A stretch of 64,000 nt of DNA from Acanthosepion esculentum (lineage: Eukaryota; Mollusca; Cephalopoda; Sepiida; Sepiidae). The notes beneath the pieces are model-generated. The model had not been told where the DNA came from, did no database searches, and saw nothing but the letters and a program-made list of their open reading frames with translations. The stretch spans positions 60,596,946-60,660,945 of the forward strand of contig OZ038500.1 of the NCBI GenBank assembly GCA_964036315.1, read 5' to 3'. A program made the translations under genes and the position numbers. Position 1 is the stretch's first letter. Every line of letters starts with the position of its first letter. Positions 1 to 11,526 of this stretch are shown here, in pieces.

Positions 1-267
1 GTCACGGAGAGTCAAACACCGAGGAGAATAGTCTTATTAATTTTAAATTATAACCCGCTACCTAAATAGACAGATCAATAAAAGAGCATAATAGCAGTGT
101 AATCAGTGGCAAACTAATAAGGAATAACCTACAAATGAGTACAGAGTTCAATCCTCACTGCGTGCATCATACAATTGATCTCATCCCAAAACTAACTTCT
201 GAATAAAAATAAGTCTACACACACACACGCACGCACGCACACACACAAACACATACACACATACATG
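1..267. other. Unassigned AT-rich spacer with (AC)n
   Basis: No coding region is recognised. The stretch around 145-165 resembles the box B part of the family A SINE seen elsewhere in the window (GTTCAATCC), but no box A is evident. An (AC)n-type run sits at about 217-265. Confidence 0.4.
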
Positions 268-822
268 ATGTAACATCAAAATTGTCCAAATCGTGTAACA
301 GAAAAATTGTCCAATTGTCAGATTAAGATTTGAACCGTTGTATCTTAGAAATGATTAAATATATCTTACTGGAATTCTCCGAGATATTTATAACACTATT
401 GGCCTCAACTTTGAACAAAGAGAATACACTTATCACTAAGTTGAAATGATGATCCCACCTCGTTGTCATAACCTCCTGATCTATTTTTCCTCATTTCCGT
501 TCCCGCTTTTTTAAACTTATTCACCATTTTCTTGATGGTTCTTGCATGGATATTATAGATTGGTACAAATTACTGAAGGTCTGAATGATTTTTTTTACCA
601 CTGCTCAGTTGAGAAGACATAGGAAGCTGACACAAAACGATTTTAACCTGTCCTCTTTCTAGCTGAATAACTCAAACTGTTTTTCAATGTTTCTAATGAC
701 AGGATGGCAATATGTCTTATCTGAAAACCTGGAAAAAAGAAACTCAATTACTTTACTGTTTTTTTTAGATATTAAATATTTTGTGGGATGGAAAATTATC
801 CCATACTGTTACATGATTTGAC
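268..822 (-). mobile_element. Tc1/mariner-type relic, copy A
   Basis: Both ends carry the AACA(A/G)AAAATTGTC-type terminal sequence shared with the relics at 25960, 31625 and 43605. Its left 150 bases match the start of the 31625 and 43605 copies closely. The minus strand of 440-720 corresponds to the helix-turn-helix part of the transposase found in those copies, but it is too broken to keep a frame. The DDE catalytic region is absent, so this is a short dead or non-autonomous copy. Coordinates are approximate because the termini are diverged. Confidence 0.6.
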
Positions 823-1578
823 CACTCCTTCACTCCTTTTTTTTCTCACAGTTGGAGCAAAATATGTTGCTTACAACTCCAGGGTACTTCCCAGTCACCA
901 GCAAAACACGTTGCGTATACAACACAATACTAACACTATACTGTCTCCAGTTGGAAAAAAAATCTCATTGTAAACACAGTAATATTGCCTCAACAACCTA
1001 TCACACACACACACAATATATATATATATATATATAATTATTATTATTATTAACCTAACGTGTTCTCTCCTAGTTTTCTATATATTTGCACACACACACA
1101 GACACACACATACACACACACATACACACATATATATATCGAAAACCAAAAAGAGAAAATATACAGTATAACAAATAAATAATAACAATTAAAGTAAATT
1201 GATGTAAATACATCCAAATATATAAATAAACTAACAACCGATACCGATAAACTAGCCGTAAGAAAAAACAAATAAAGATAATCAATGCAAACAAATACAT
1301 GAAGTAATAAACAAATTCCCGCCAAAATAATAGTTAGAAGAAACTAAAACAATCAACCCCAAAATTGAACAAATAGCTTTAATTATCTTCCCAAACAAAA
1401 ACAAAACTATTAAATAAGCTATATAAACAAATTTTTACTACATTAATAAAAACACCGATCAAAATAAAAATAAAATAAATAAATAAATATATAAAATAAA
1501 AAATAAAAAAATAAAAAATAAATAAAAACAAGCAAAATAATTTAACCCAAATAAATAAATAAACAATCCATCCCGGTG
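823..1578. repeat. AT-rich low-complexity stretch
   Basis: Contains (AC)n/(AT)n runs at about 1000-1035 and 1083-1140, then an A-rich, T-poor stretch of AAAT-type repeats at about 1380-1565. Reading frames here encode only low-complexity peptides. No gene is supported. Confidence 0.7.
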
Positions 1579-1870
1579 TTTACTTTTGATACGCTAGAGC
1601 AGATATGAATAGAAGAGATTCATGGAAGATTTAAGTTTAAAGATAGTAAAATCGACCTTGCTAACCAGACGCTCCTCTGTGGCCGAACGGTTAAGGCACA
1701 TCACTCGAAATGATGGTTCCGTGTAGGATACAGGTTAGATTCCTGTCGGAGTGCGAAATTTTTCTATGAAAATTTCTCGGACATTCAGGCCGGTAAATGT
1801 TATTTAATACTGTTTATTTGCTTAAATACTTGTATCTATAAAAAGAACTTTAAACATTATATATATAAAA
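1579..1870 (+). mobile_element. tRNA-derived SINE, family B
   Basis: A tRNA-like segment at 1678-1757 carries a Ser/Leu-like box A (GTGGCCGAACGGTTAAGGC) and a box B-like GGTTAGATTCCTG. A body beginning near 1758 contains ATTCAGGCCGGTA. Related copies lie at 42467-42780 and 48400-48620 with the same order: head with GCAGATATGAA, box A, box B, ATTCAGGCCG, AATAAAC-rich tail. Pol III-promoted tRNA-derived SINEs have this design. The body cannot be a functional tRNA, because the acceptor ends do not pair convincingly. Confidence 0.7.
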
Positions 1871-1930
1871 AAAATGTCTTTAAATAAATTGTCGGACTAT
1901 GTCCATTTCAAAAATATATGACGTCATTTG

Positions 1931-2012
1931 TTTACATTTGATACGCTAGAGCAGATATGAATAAAAGAGATTCATGGAAGATTTAAGTTTAAAGATAGTA
2001 AAATCGACCTTG
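1931..2012 (+). repeat. Second copy of the SINE-B head
   Basis: About 82 bases repeat 1587-1668 with only one or two differences (TTTGATACGCTAGAGCAG onward) and then run into a short (TA)n. It is a direct repeat of the head alone, so the family B SINE at 1579 is bracketed by two copies of the same leader. Confidence 0.8.
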
Positions 2013-2264
2013 TGATATATATATATATAACTTATCATTAAATTGATTTATTATAGTTGGAGATTTTGTGCATATGTCTGTATGTGTAAGCTCATGTATA
2101 CAATCATGTGCACATCTATTGACGTACGTATATAAATATACGTATGCGTACATATGTATACATAAACGTGCGTACACAGGTACACGTACACTTAAGTCAG
2201 TGTTTTGTTATTAATAAACTAGTGCTTGAATGGTGAAGTTATATATTTTTTTAAATATAATTTT

Positions 2265-2277
2265 TACACACACACAA

Positions 2278-2341
<64 letters not shown>
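2265..2341. repeat. (AC)n(AT)n microsatellite
   Basis: Compound dinucleotide array, (AC) followed by (AT). No coding content. Confidence 0.95.
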
Positions 2342-2348
<7 letters not shown>

Positions 2349-2625
2349 GCCCCGCACTATCACGCACGCACGGACCGCACGCACGTATATAATTGTTAAA
2401 TAATGTAAAATATGTGTATACTTATATCATATTGTATTATTTATCGTTTATTTAATGTATGTATCTCCAATAATTTTCGATACCTATGTTTTAAAAATGA
2501 ATTTTTAAAAACGAGAAAGATTTCTTTTTAACATTGCAAGAAATCTAAATAATGCGGGAAAATGTATGACAAATTAGAAAAAGTGTTCGTGAGACGGGTT
2601 TCATTCTTTAGGTCTTATTCAGACT

Positions 2626-2904
<279 letters not shown>

Positions 2905-3955
2905 ATTAATACGAAGTCCGTGATTGGATTTAACTTCATATACTCGTCTTTCGTGTTTCGCCTTTCATAGACGGACCCTCCAACCATCACTCCATCCACT
3001 CGTTACGAGATATCAGCAATTGAACGTTTATATTTCTCGTTTTTCTTTTATATATGCATTTTTCTTTGGTGCAAAGTTGATTTGTTTTCCTTTCACAGTG
3101 GGTGTTTTTGTCTGCGCGTGTGCGCGCTAGCGCCCGCCTGCTTGTATATGCGTCTTTCAATTGTAGCAATTTTGATATCCAGTTTTTCAGACATTCACCG
3201 TTATCTTTAATTCTTGAGGACTCTGGGGCTTTCTTGAGGTTACAATAGTGTATTTCATTTTTTTTCATTTTTGATTTAGCAATATTTTTGGTCGGAGAAT
3301 TCTCAATATTGGAAATCGGGAATGGAACGGGTGTAAACCTACGAAGTAGCATTGAAATGGTGAGTGTCAGTTGCGCACGTTTCAATCGATTATCATACAA
3401 TATATCATTATTCCTTTCGCCGTCTCAGTGTGTGTACTACTCGATAATTATGGGCAGTAGATGAAGTAGAAAACGCATCTTTTACCATTCTTTGTTTAAG
3501 TTTAATACCTCAGGCTACTTAAGGTCGTGACCATTTTGTTTGCTTATTTATTTCTATATTTATTTGTTTTGTATATTTATTTGTTTATAAATGGGATTAA
3601 GAATAATAAATTTAGGTTTTGGGTTTTTCTTTCTCGTTATGATGCGGGCGTAGGTAGTGTATCGGCAAATGATCTTTCATACCGACATTTGGAAATGAAC
3701 TCTGAACTTTTGTTTTACAGTTTATCTTGTCCTTGAAATATGATTATTGCGTCTTAATCGCTAGGCAAAGGTTATTTCGTTTTGTGATTTTCTTTTGAGG
3801 ATTTTATTTTCCATGTTATTTCTGGTATATATTTGTTTGTGATCTTCCATATACGCTTTGAGAGGTTTGTGTTTCTATGTAATTAGAATATCGAACGGTA
3901 CTAAAATACCTTAGTTTTCGGTAAAACGTGAAATATGTACTTAACTTCTTCTGTT
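2905..3955. other. Unassigned single-copy-like spacer
   Basis: No domain or repeat match was recognised on either strand. A 137-codon minus-strand reading frame at 2987-3400 has no familiar motif and begins inside low-complexity sequence. I treat it as chance. Confidence 0.4.
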
Positions 3956-3959
3956 AAAC

Positions 3960-3996
3960 AAATTCACCCAAGCCACTAAGATACAAGGGGTTAACC
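3960..3996. mobile_element. End of a piggyBac-like MITE
   Basis: The sequence ACAAGGGGTTAA matches the right end of the repeat at 50132-50366 and finishes on a TTAA, the target site used by piggyBac elements. Only about 37 bases survive. Confidence 0.4.
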
Positions 3997-4039
3997 TGTG
4001 TGTAAGAATTAGTAAACAGAAATATTACTAAGGATCGTA

Positions 4040-4270
4040 AACAAAATAAAGGTAATCATGCGGTCGGCAAATAACGATTGATATTGAATTTAAATTTTTA
4101 AAGTTTAATGCTGACTAGAAAACATCAAGCCGGAAGAGAGTTCCACAAGCGAAAAGTATGTTTAAATTCATAAAGTCTAGTTACCATAGCGAATAGTTGC
4201 TACGAAAGTAATTATAGAAAATAGGGAGGAAACTTTGCGTCGGTGAGAAAGTGATTGAAAACGAGATGCT
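4040..4270 (-). pseudogene. LINE C-terminal fragment
   Basis: Read on the minus strand, it matches the same portion of LINE coding sequence as 50400-50640. It corresponds to the last residues of the reverse transcriptase protein (FNVNRYL-like, compare CNVNRHLQLP at the end of the 61599 frame). It is full of stops and frameshifts. Confidence 0.55.
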
Positions 4271-4699
4271 ATGTCAGGACCAATAAGAAAAGAAAAATAG
4301 AAAAAAAAAATAACGAACAAGAAAAATATTTTTCAAGCCACCTTATCATAAAAATGTAAGGATGAACATAAGCAAAATATATAATTAAAATGTAAAAATA
4401 TATTATTAAAAATATAGGTGAAAATAATCTCAATGACAAACACTTTTCTGAAATCAATTAAACTGCACACAGTATTCAAGAGAAATTGTCTAAAACTTAG
4501 CTGTCATCAGGATCATGACCATTATCATCATCATCATCATTTATATTCCGCGTCCCATCAAAATATTGGCGATCATATATCAACGCAACCTTCTGTCCTT
4601 TTGTAGCTCTAAAGAACATCTAAATTCCTACCATCTCTCTCTTAAGTATCCATTTACTTGAACTTGGTTTTTATTAAGCTAATCCCTCCAAGCAAGTCG

Positions 4700-5350
4700 G
4701 GAGTGCCATTAGCACGCAACGGCTTACAGAGAGTGAGAGTAACAGTGAAGCGGAGAGTTTGATAAAAAGATAAAGATGACTGGCATCAAGGTCAATGCAT
4801 CAGAAGATGTCGATTGACATTACATGTTAATATTTAAAGATTATAGCTATCAGAGAAGTAAGTAAGTAAGAGGAAGGGAATTACACTGACGGGAGGTGCG
4901 AGATAAGACGCTGTTGGAGTAGAAGAGACGGCTACATTTAACCGTTCCGACAGTGAAAGGGTAGGACCGAGATGCCAACCTAGTAGCACGCTTAAATTCG
5001 TGCAGTTTGGGAACCAGCTGGTCGAAGTAGTTACCGTGAAAGTACTTATAGAAAAGACAGAGGAAAGCCACAGGGAGATAGCGACTGCAGACGGGATACC
5101 AGATCAGGACCAACCACGTTGCATATCCGTCTCTGAATGTTGTCGAGGACCTCGAGATTAACAGCGGGAGCACCAGACCATATATTGCAGCAGTAGTCCA
5201 TGCATGGACGATTGGTTGATTTGAAGAATAGATTTGAAAGATGGACTCAGGGAAGAAAAACCTTCTGGCGCGACACAGAAAACCAACTTTCCTTGTGGTA
5301 GATGAAGCTATTGATTCAATGTAGTTGTTCCACTTCAAGTTGCTCACCGT
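4700..5350 (-). pseudogene. Degenerate LINE reverse transcriptase C-terminus
   Basis: The minus-strand frame at 4850-5347 gives WNNYIESIASSTTRKVGFL, LCLFYKYFHGN, HEFKRATRLASRSYPF and SRTSRQCNSLP. Each has a clear counterpart in residues of about 540-715 of the LINE protein starting at 61599. The middle is frameshifted, since the IRPCMEYCCHIW-type segment is garbled. The 3' part decays into 4700-4860. It is a 5'-truncated dead copy of the same or a sister LINE family. Confidence 0.85.
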
Positions 5351-5815
5351 TTCCCTACATTCTTCCTTCCCTCAATATAACATTTATGGAGTCAATGTTC
5401 TGAGATGTCCTTCCCGATAACACAGTCATTAACAAATGTTTACAAAAACACTATGTGATTTCAATATCTTAAAGTTGAAAGCAACACAATAACAAGTCAT
5501 TTATGAGTTACTAACTCACAAATCTATACATGACCAAGCTCTCTGTTCAAAATAGAGTATAAGTCGGTATAATTTATGGCCTCTTTTGGTCGGATTTACT
5601 GATTAGATGCGGCGGCAATCACGTTGTTAACTGTGAAACGAATTCTGGCAGGCTAGAGGAATGGTTCACCGAGATCACAGTAACTGAAAGGCAAGTATGC
5701 ACGAAAAAAATAAAAGAATTAACAGGGCGAAAGATGAAATAAAAAAGGGAACACATAATGTATAAAAAAGAGTACACCAAACTCAGACTGAATGCTTTGG
5801 AGAAAGTTTTCGCAG

Positions 5816-5962
<147 letters not shown>

Positions 5963-6014
5963 TGCAATGCACAAAATTATGGATATATTGAAACGTCTGA
6001 TGTAAACTAGTAAC

Positions 6015-6185
6015 TGGACAAGATGAGCAGGAACAAAGCAACGGCCCGGATCGAATCGGAATAGAAATATGCTCAGTTTCAGACAATTTCGGTATTGACA
6101 ACTTCCCAGAAGTCATAAATTAAATATACGACATTGGAGATATACCGGAAGTCCTCAGTAGATCCGTATTCGTGGAGTTGCTTAA
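6015..6185 (+). pseudogene. RTE-type LINE fragment, RT fingers
   Basis: Broken plus-strand frames give motifs like KATGPDRI, EMLS and IYDIGDIPEVLS. They correspond to IINEIYDSGEIPEDLS in the copy at 54860-56270. This is the region upstream of the reverse transcriptase palm. Only about 170 bases survive. Confidence 0.6.
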
Positions 6186-6262
6186 CCACGAACTGCTATT
6201 CATTCTAGTTGTTGCTAGTAGTGGAAGTCTTCAAGTGATGTGCTCTTTATTATTTAATAATT
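6186..6262 (-). repeat. Left part of an interrupted LINE relic
   Basis: The segment with GGAAGTCTTCAAGTGATG matches repeated sequence at 23960 and 24565. Its continuation resumes at about 6740, after the truncated LINE copy at 6265-6695, so that LINE inserted into it. Confidence 0.6.
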
Positions 6263-6264
6263 AG

Positions 6265-6695
6265 AGGTTCCCAGGCCTCATGAATTTAAGCGTCCTACGA
6301 GGCTGGCATACCGTTCCCACCCCTTCACTGTTGAAACTGTTAGATGTAGACGTTTCTTCTACTCCAATAGCTTCATGTCCCGCACCTCTCGCCTGTGGAA
6401 CTCCCTTCCTTATTCCTGTTTCCCTGACAAATATAATCTCCAACTATTTAAGTGTAACGTCAATCGACATCACCAATTGCCTTGATCTATCCACTTCCCT
6501 TCTCCACATCCTTTCACCTTTCATTCCTATCTGCTCTCGCTCCAAATCTTCTGTAACCCCCTTGCCTTGATCTATCTACTATCTTTCTCCACATCCCCTC
6601 CTTTACCACTCCTATCTGCTCTTCCTCCAAGCCTTCTGTAACCCCTTGCGTGCTAGTGGCTTCCAGCCTTGCTTGGGGTGATAAGCTTAAAAAAT
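6265..6695 (+). mobile_element. 5'-truncated LINE copy, 3' end only
   Basis: Nearly collinear with 63545-63968. It starts at the codons for RPHEFKRPTRLA and runs through WNSLPYSCFPDKYNLQLF and the stop codon. It continues into the 3' UTR with CAGCCTTGCTTGGGGTGAT and an A-rich tail. The first bases before the homology differ, as expected for abrupt 5' truncation during target-primed reverse transcription. Divergence from the 63.5-kb copy looks low, so it is a fairly recent insertion of the same family. Confidence 0.9.
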
Positions 6696-6739
6696 TTTTT
6701 TTTTAAGTAATGATATTTATGCATGATTCTGTATCGCGA

Positions 6740-6960
6740 GATCCGACTAAGTGCAATCCTCCAATTGAAACTATTTTTAATCACTGATCTGAGAAAACGG
6801 TTGTATATAGATGCAGACTAAACATTTCTAAAACTGTTGGAGGCTATGCATCGCATCCATACACGAGACTAGAGCTGATGAGACTAAGTTCTTATTTTGG
6901 TTTTGCAGCCTCTTGCAAAGTTGTCAAAAACATTCTATTCTCTGTTAGATTTATTTATTT
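6740..6960 (-). pseudogene. Other LINE relic, RT thumb region
   Basis: It matches the repeats at 23340-23560, 24060-24260 and 24690-24870 (for example GATCTGAGAAAACGGTTG). Those encode on the minus strand a reverse transcriptase C-terminal segment of the FLNRLIESRL type. Here it is too decayed to keep a frame. Confidence 0.5.
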
Positions 6961-7429
6961 CCTATAGTATTTCTTTTGTAATTGATTATACGCTGAGGTA
7001 TATTAAGTGGTTGGTATTTACTAATTCCAAGTGCTGAATTTTTTTTATGAACGATTGAGGGTACGCACCATCACTGCTTTCCGTCCAATTCCAGATCATA
7101 GCTTGTGAGTTGGAAAGATTTATGCTAACCCTTAGGTTTTCTACTACTTGCTATAGGGCAAAGAAAATATTGGACAGTCGTGACTGTTGTCGTTCTCAAT
7201 CCAGTCGACATAGGTAAACGGCAATTCGTATTCAAATCAGCGAAACACAGTAAAGATGTTCATTTTATCCGCAAAGTTTTGCTTGTTTTGCAGTAAATCA
7301 AGAAAAAATAATTCTCATTTTTTACAAAAAAAAAAATTCCAGCCTCATTTGTTTTGCTGCCAAAGATAAGGTACATATTTCTCTTTTTACGTTAGCTGGT
7401 GACAGTTTTCGGCGCCATCAATTCAAACC
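6961..7429. other. Unassigned spacer
   Basis: AT-rich sequence without a recognised coding or repeat signal. Confidence 0.35.
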
Positions 7430-8010
7430 AACACAGCTAGAAGAACGTACATAAGTTCCACTTTCCCTTCCTATTAAATTTGTAAGGAGGAAGTTCTTTT
7501 CGGAGATTCTCCATCCACAACTGTTACTTAGTTGAATAGAATACAAAAAGTATGTTTCCCCCATCATCACAGTCTTAGGGTTGTCATCCAAATTCCTTCC
7601 GTATTCCATTTGTAAGGAGGAAGTACTTTTCGAAGATTCTCCATCCAGATCTGTTACCTAGTGGAACAGACTACCAAACGTATGCTTCCCCCATCATCAC
7701 AGTCTCAGGGTCAACCCGTTGTCATCCCCCTTCCTTCCGTATTCCATTTGTAAGGAGGAATTTCTTTTAGGAGATTCTCCACCCAGAAATGTTACTTAGT
7801 TGAATAGACTACCAAAAGTATGTTTTCCCCATCATCACAGTCTTAGGGTCAACCCGTTGTCATCCCCGTTCCTTTCGTATTCCATTTGTAAGGAGGAAGT
7901 TCGTTTTGGAGATTCTCCATCCAGAACTATTACATAGTGGAACAGACTACCAAACTTATGCTCCCCCCATCAGCACAGTATTAGGGTCAACCGTTGCCTA
8001 TCCTACATAT
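7430..8010 (+). repeat. 138-bp tandem repeat derived from LINE coding sequence
   Basis: Four copies begin near 7468, 7594, 7732 and 7870 (spacing 126, 138 and 138). Each contains CATTTGTAAGGAGGAA and TCTCCATCCAGAA. Translated on the plus strand, each unit gives a decayed version of the C-terminal RT pattern (FPSVFH, FFSEILHPELL, WNRLPK). A similar single-copy LINE fragment occurs at 53160-53330. The array looks like local amplification of a LINE fragment. Confidence 0.8.
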
Positions 8011-8590
8011 CGTCATAATATGAACTTTTTTTCCCTCCTTTTCCGATCTTACAGAAACTCATTCAGCAACCTTCTACTTTGAGTGGCTCTTGGGAGTCGC
8101 CTTTGGTATGCAGAGGTTCATTAAATCAATGGTAAGAAGGAATCTTCTATTCGTCGTATAGCTTTAATTTCTTTATTATTTTTTTAAATTTTCACTAAAT
8201 ACAACGCCCAAGAGCCACTTAAGGTAGATTGATTTATTGCTATAGACGTGTTTCCTTTTATAATTTTTAGTTATGGTTTTTAATGCCTCATTGCGCGGAA
8301 TAATATCGATCACGAATGTTACCTGGAAAATGCCGAAAATGCCGATTTTACAAACAATTAATACAATTTACAGAGACGGAAATTCATTGAAAGCACTACG
8401 AACCGTGTTTCGCCGATGTTTTATTGAGGAATGAGCTATTTCAGGTTATCGCCTGTAAGTACTAAATTATTTTGAAAACAATATAGGATAACTGAAACGT
8501 ACAAAAATATAGTGAGTTCAAAATTAGTTACAATCTAATTTCTTTAGGGGCACAAGAAATGAAACATCCAGGTGATTGCCGTGAATCTCA
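8011..8590. other. Unassigned spacer with short inverted repeat
   Basis: Contains GAGTGGCTCTTGGG at about 8084 and its near complement CCCAAGAGCCACTTA at 8209. The 14-base arms are 110 bases apart. No gene is recognised. Confidence 0.4.
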
Positions 8591-8594
8591 TCAT

Positions 8595-8726
<132 letters not shown>

Positions 8727-8803
8727 GAAATATAGTTTTAAGGTGTGCCATATTTATGGGGGAAAATGCTCAATACCAGAGATAGAGCGTATGAAATATA
8801 AAT

Positions 8804-8942
8804 ATGAAAGTGAACATTGAAGTCAACACTGAGAGGCGACAGGCTGTTTCATGCTAGACACAATTGTCAGGCGGCCTGATGATTACGTCTAGATTGAGAC
8901 AGCCTATCGCCTCTGAGTGTTGACTTCAATGTTCACTTTTAT
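8804..8942. mobile_element. 139-bp hairpin MITE
   Basis: Left arm at 8804-8850 and right arm at 8897-8942 are near-perfect reverse complements (GTGAACATTGAAGTCAACAC against GTGTTGACTTCAATGTTCAC). The central segment is only about 45 bases. It is flanked by TA-rich sequence. A short element that is almost all terminal inverted repeat is a typical MITE. The parent transposase family is not identifiable from this copy. Confidence 0.75.
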
Positions 8943-8957
8943 ATATATATATATATT

Positions 8958-8988
<31 letters not shown>

Positions 8989-9164
8989 ACAGAAAATGTT
9001 TGTGTGTCTGTCTTTGTGTGTGTCTGGGTCTCGCTCTCTCTCTCCCTCTCTCTGGGTTTCTGTCTGTCTGTCTCTGGGCCTCTCTCTCTCCCTCTGGGTC
9101 TCTCTCTCTAGGTCTCTCTCTCTCTCTCTCTCTAGGTGTCTGTCTCTCTCTCTCTGTCTCTCTG

Positions 9165-9201
<37 letters not shown>

Positions 9202-9322
9202 GCCTCTCTCTCTCTCTGGGTGTCTCTCTCTCTGGGTTTCTCTCTCTCTGTCTCTCTCTCTCTGGGTGTCTTTCTCTCTCTCTCTCTGTTTCTCTCTCTA
9301 TCTATCTCTCTCTATCTATCTA

Positions 9323-9353
<31 letters not shown>

Positions 9354-9380
9354 GTCTGTCTGTCTCTGTGTGTGTGTAAG
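8941..9380. repeat. (GT)n and long TCTC/TCTGGG polypyrimidine tract
   Basis: A (GT)n run at 8959-8984 is followed by about 370 bases of TCTC with TCTGGG interruptions. It reads as poly-SL in every plus frame. It is not a gene. Confidence 0.95.
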
Positions 9381-10527
9381 GTATTTATACACGTCCACAT
9401 TTCTCAACCGAGTTCGTTGAGATTGTACACACATGTCGCAAATTTCCAAACTAAGATCATGATAAACTTTTCAATCTCCAGCCCCCTCGGATTTGCCAGA
9501 AAATGGTGGTTAAGCCTTTTTGCAAAAAAAAAACAAGGCAAAGTTATACGCGAAAAAAAATAAATTACTGGATGAGCTGATTTTCTTTTGTGCTTAATAC
9601 AAAACATATATCATGTTACGGGGTTTAGAGTGCTTCATAGTTTTCCTGCAAAATTGGCATCACAGAAAAAATTGTGCAAAAAGTTAGGTTTTTCGTACTG
9701 CTTAAAATAAAAACTTGAATAACTTCCTTATTTTTCATCCGATTTTCTTCAAACATGTCGCACAAAATTTGCCATCGTGCAAGAAATAAAATAGTGTGGT
9801 TTTAGTCGTCGCTTCCCCGCATATAACGAAATACTGTTCAAATACACCGTTTTTCGACATAACTCACTGGTTTTTCATCCACATTTGCCATGTAAATTAC
9901 ACATGACACACAAATTGTCTTGAGTGAATGTTTGGTTTAGATTATTTCAGTTCAATGAAAGAAATCTGCACCAAACTATGTCCAAAATCGGCTTTTGCCA
10001 TTTTGCCAAAGGTTTATTCATATGATTCCATCCTAAATTGGCATTCGAACTACTATTGATGCAAATCTTGTTTGAGAAGGATAATTGAAGCGTTAACAGA
10101 TAAAGGTCTCGAAGAACCTCTTATTAATCCCAGCTTTACAGTAAAATTTCGAAGAAGGAAGGAGTGTTCTTGTTTTGCACTTGTAGTTGAATCAAGTTCT
10201 GACGGTTCATTCCTGTTTTTGTTTGATTATTAGATTTGTGAACAATGCCATACTATGTGAAAGTTATTACCACCAGAGGAAACTTACTGAATATCTAAAA
10301 CATTGAAAGAATTTAACCCCGAACAACGACCAAACAAGAAGGTTTTATCGACGGAATTCCTTTCTTAAGAACAATCAGACACTTACGAAGGACACACCGT
10401 AAAAAATATTTGGGGTAGCTTAATATACGAACGGATGATGCATACAGGCGAGGACGCAGGTAAACATTTCTAGACAGGGGTTGCTGGTATACAGTGGGAT
10501 GAGGTTACAAAATTCGGCTAGCTGATT
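9381..10527. other. Unassigned AT-rich spacer
   Basis: No open frame or repeat family is recognised. The 9600-9920 part contains several TTTTTCATCCGATTTTC-like phrases of the sort found in degenerate invertebrate repeats, but I cannot name a family. Confidence 0.35.
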
Positions 10528-10528
10528 G

Positions 10529-10601
<73 letters not shown>
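10528..10601. repeat. (AT)n(AG)n(ACAG)n microsatellite
   Basis: Compound simple repeat. Confidence 0.95.
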
Positions 10602-10709
10602 AGAGAATTAATACCAGTAAAAGGTTTGTAACTCTGCTGATTCATGCTACCATGAGCATACAGAATACAAGTAAATGTCTTTCGAATCAGCTAAGTGGCA
10701 AACCTTTCG

Positions 10710-10713
<4 letters not shown>

Positions 10714-10796
<83 letters not shown>
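10714..10796. repeat. (AT)n microsatellite
   Basis: Pure dinucleotide run abutting the inverted-repeat element at 10797. Confidence 0.95.
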
Positions 10797-11332
10797 TATA
10801 AATTAATTGATTTAAAATATGGTTTTTTCGCTACACAGTGATACCAAAGACATTAGTGGTTAAAACATATTATAGCCTAAACAGTCCCTCAAAATCTTTA
10901 AATATACAAATAGAAAAAGTACCGTAAGAATTTTTGCCGTTAGAAAAAAAAAAAAACAGACGACCTGAATTTAGCGGATGTCAGAATTTGTTGAAAGATA
11001 CATCCCTACCCGGATCTCTAAACATAACCTCGCTTTAGAATGTAACTATTAACTGATACAACGAAAATTAAAATTTGAACCCCCAACCACCCCTTGTCTA
11101 GATGAGTGGATTTATCGGTATCCTTGGAAACCCTCAATTATGAATCTTTGCCGTGCTTTTAACAACCGTAAATTTTTAAAAATAAGTTACTCCAAAATTC
11201 GCTTGACGAGGAAATGGAACTAATGTCTTTGGTTTAATAACAAAATTAAATTCAGGGGCTTTAGCTTCCATTTCTGAAACATGGTATCACTGCGTAGCGA
11301 AAAAACCATATTTTAAATCAATTAATTTATAA
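10797..11332. mobile_element. Non-autonomous DNA transposon with about 48-bp inverted repeats
   Basis: The left end, TATAAATTAATTGATTTAAA onward through GGTTTTTTCGCTACACAGTG, is repeated inverted at 11285-11332 (CACTGCGTAGCGAAAAAACC then TTTAAATCAATTAATTTATA). The interior of about 440 bases has no transposase frame. It sits beside (AT)n and is flanked by TA/AT-rich sequence, so the target duplication cannot be read with certainty. Confidence 0.75.
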
Positions 11333-11426
11333 TATTAATGCTCTGTAAATTTACATTGAGCACTATTGTGTAAAAATAAAAATATCTATAAGAACACCGG
11401 ATTTTATAGCTTACTGTTCTTTCTTT

Positions 11427-11445
11427 TTATATATATATACATATA

Positions 11446-11525
<80 letters not shown>
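11427..11525. repeat. (AT)n microsatellite
   Basis: Nearly pure AT dinucleotides. Confidence 0.95.

Positions 11526-11526
<1 letters not shown>

Noticed and set aside
1678..1757. Possible functional tRNA-Ser or tRNA-Leu gene
   Set aside because: Box A is good, but box B is mutated, the acceptor stem does not pair, and repeats with the same body occur at 42570 and 48420, so it is a SINE.
2987..3400. 137-codon minus-strand frame
   Set aside because: No domain, no homologous copy in the window, and an AT-rich composition with low-complexity start. Chance is likelier.
6280..6570. 96-codon frame starting MNLSVLRGWHTVPTPSLLKL
   Set aside because: Wrong-frame reading of the LINE C-terminus. The homologous wrong frame also appears at 63433-63834.
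8084..8224. Short inverted repeat around GAGTGGCTCTTGGG
   Set aside because: Arms of only 14 bases separated by 110 bases, with no further support as a transposon.
8961..9563. 200-codon serine/leucine-rich frame
   Set aside because: A product of the TCTC tract. All three plus frames are open there, which a gene would not show.
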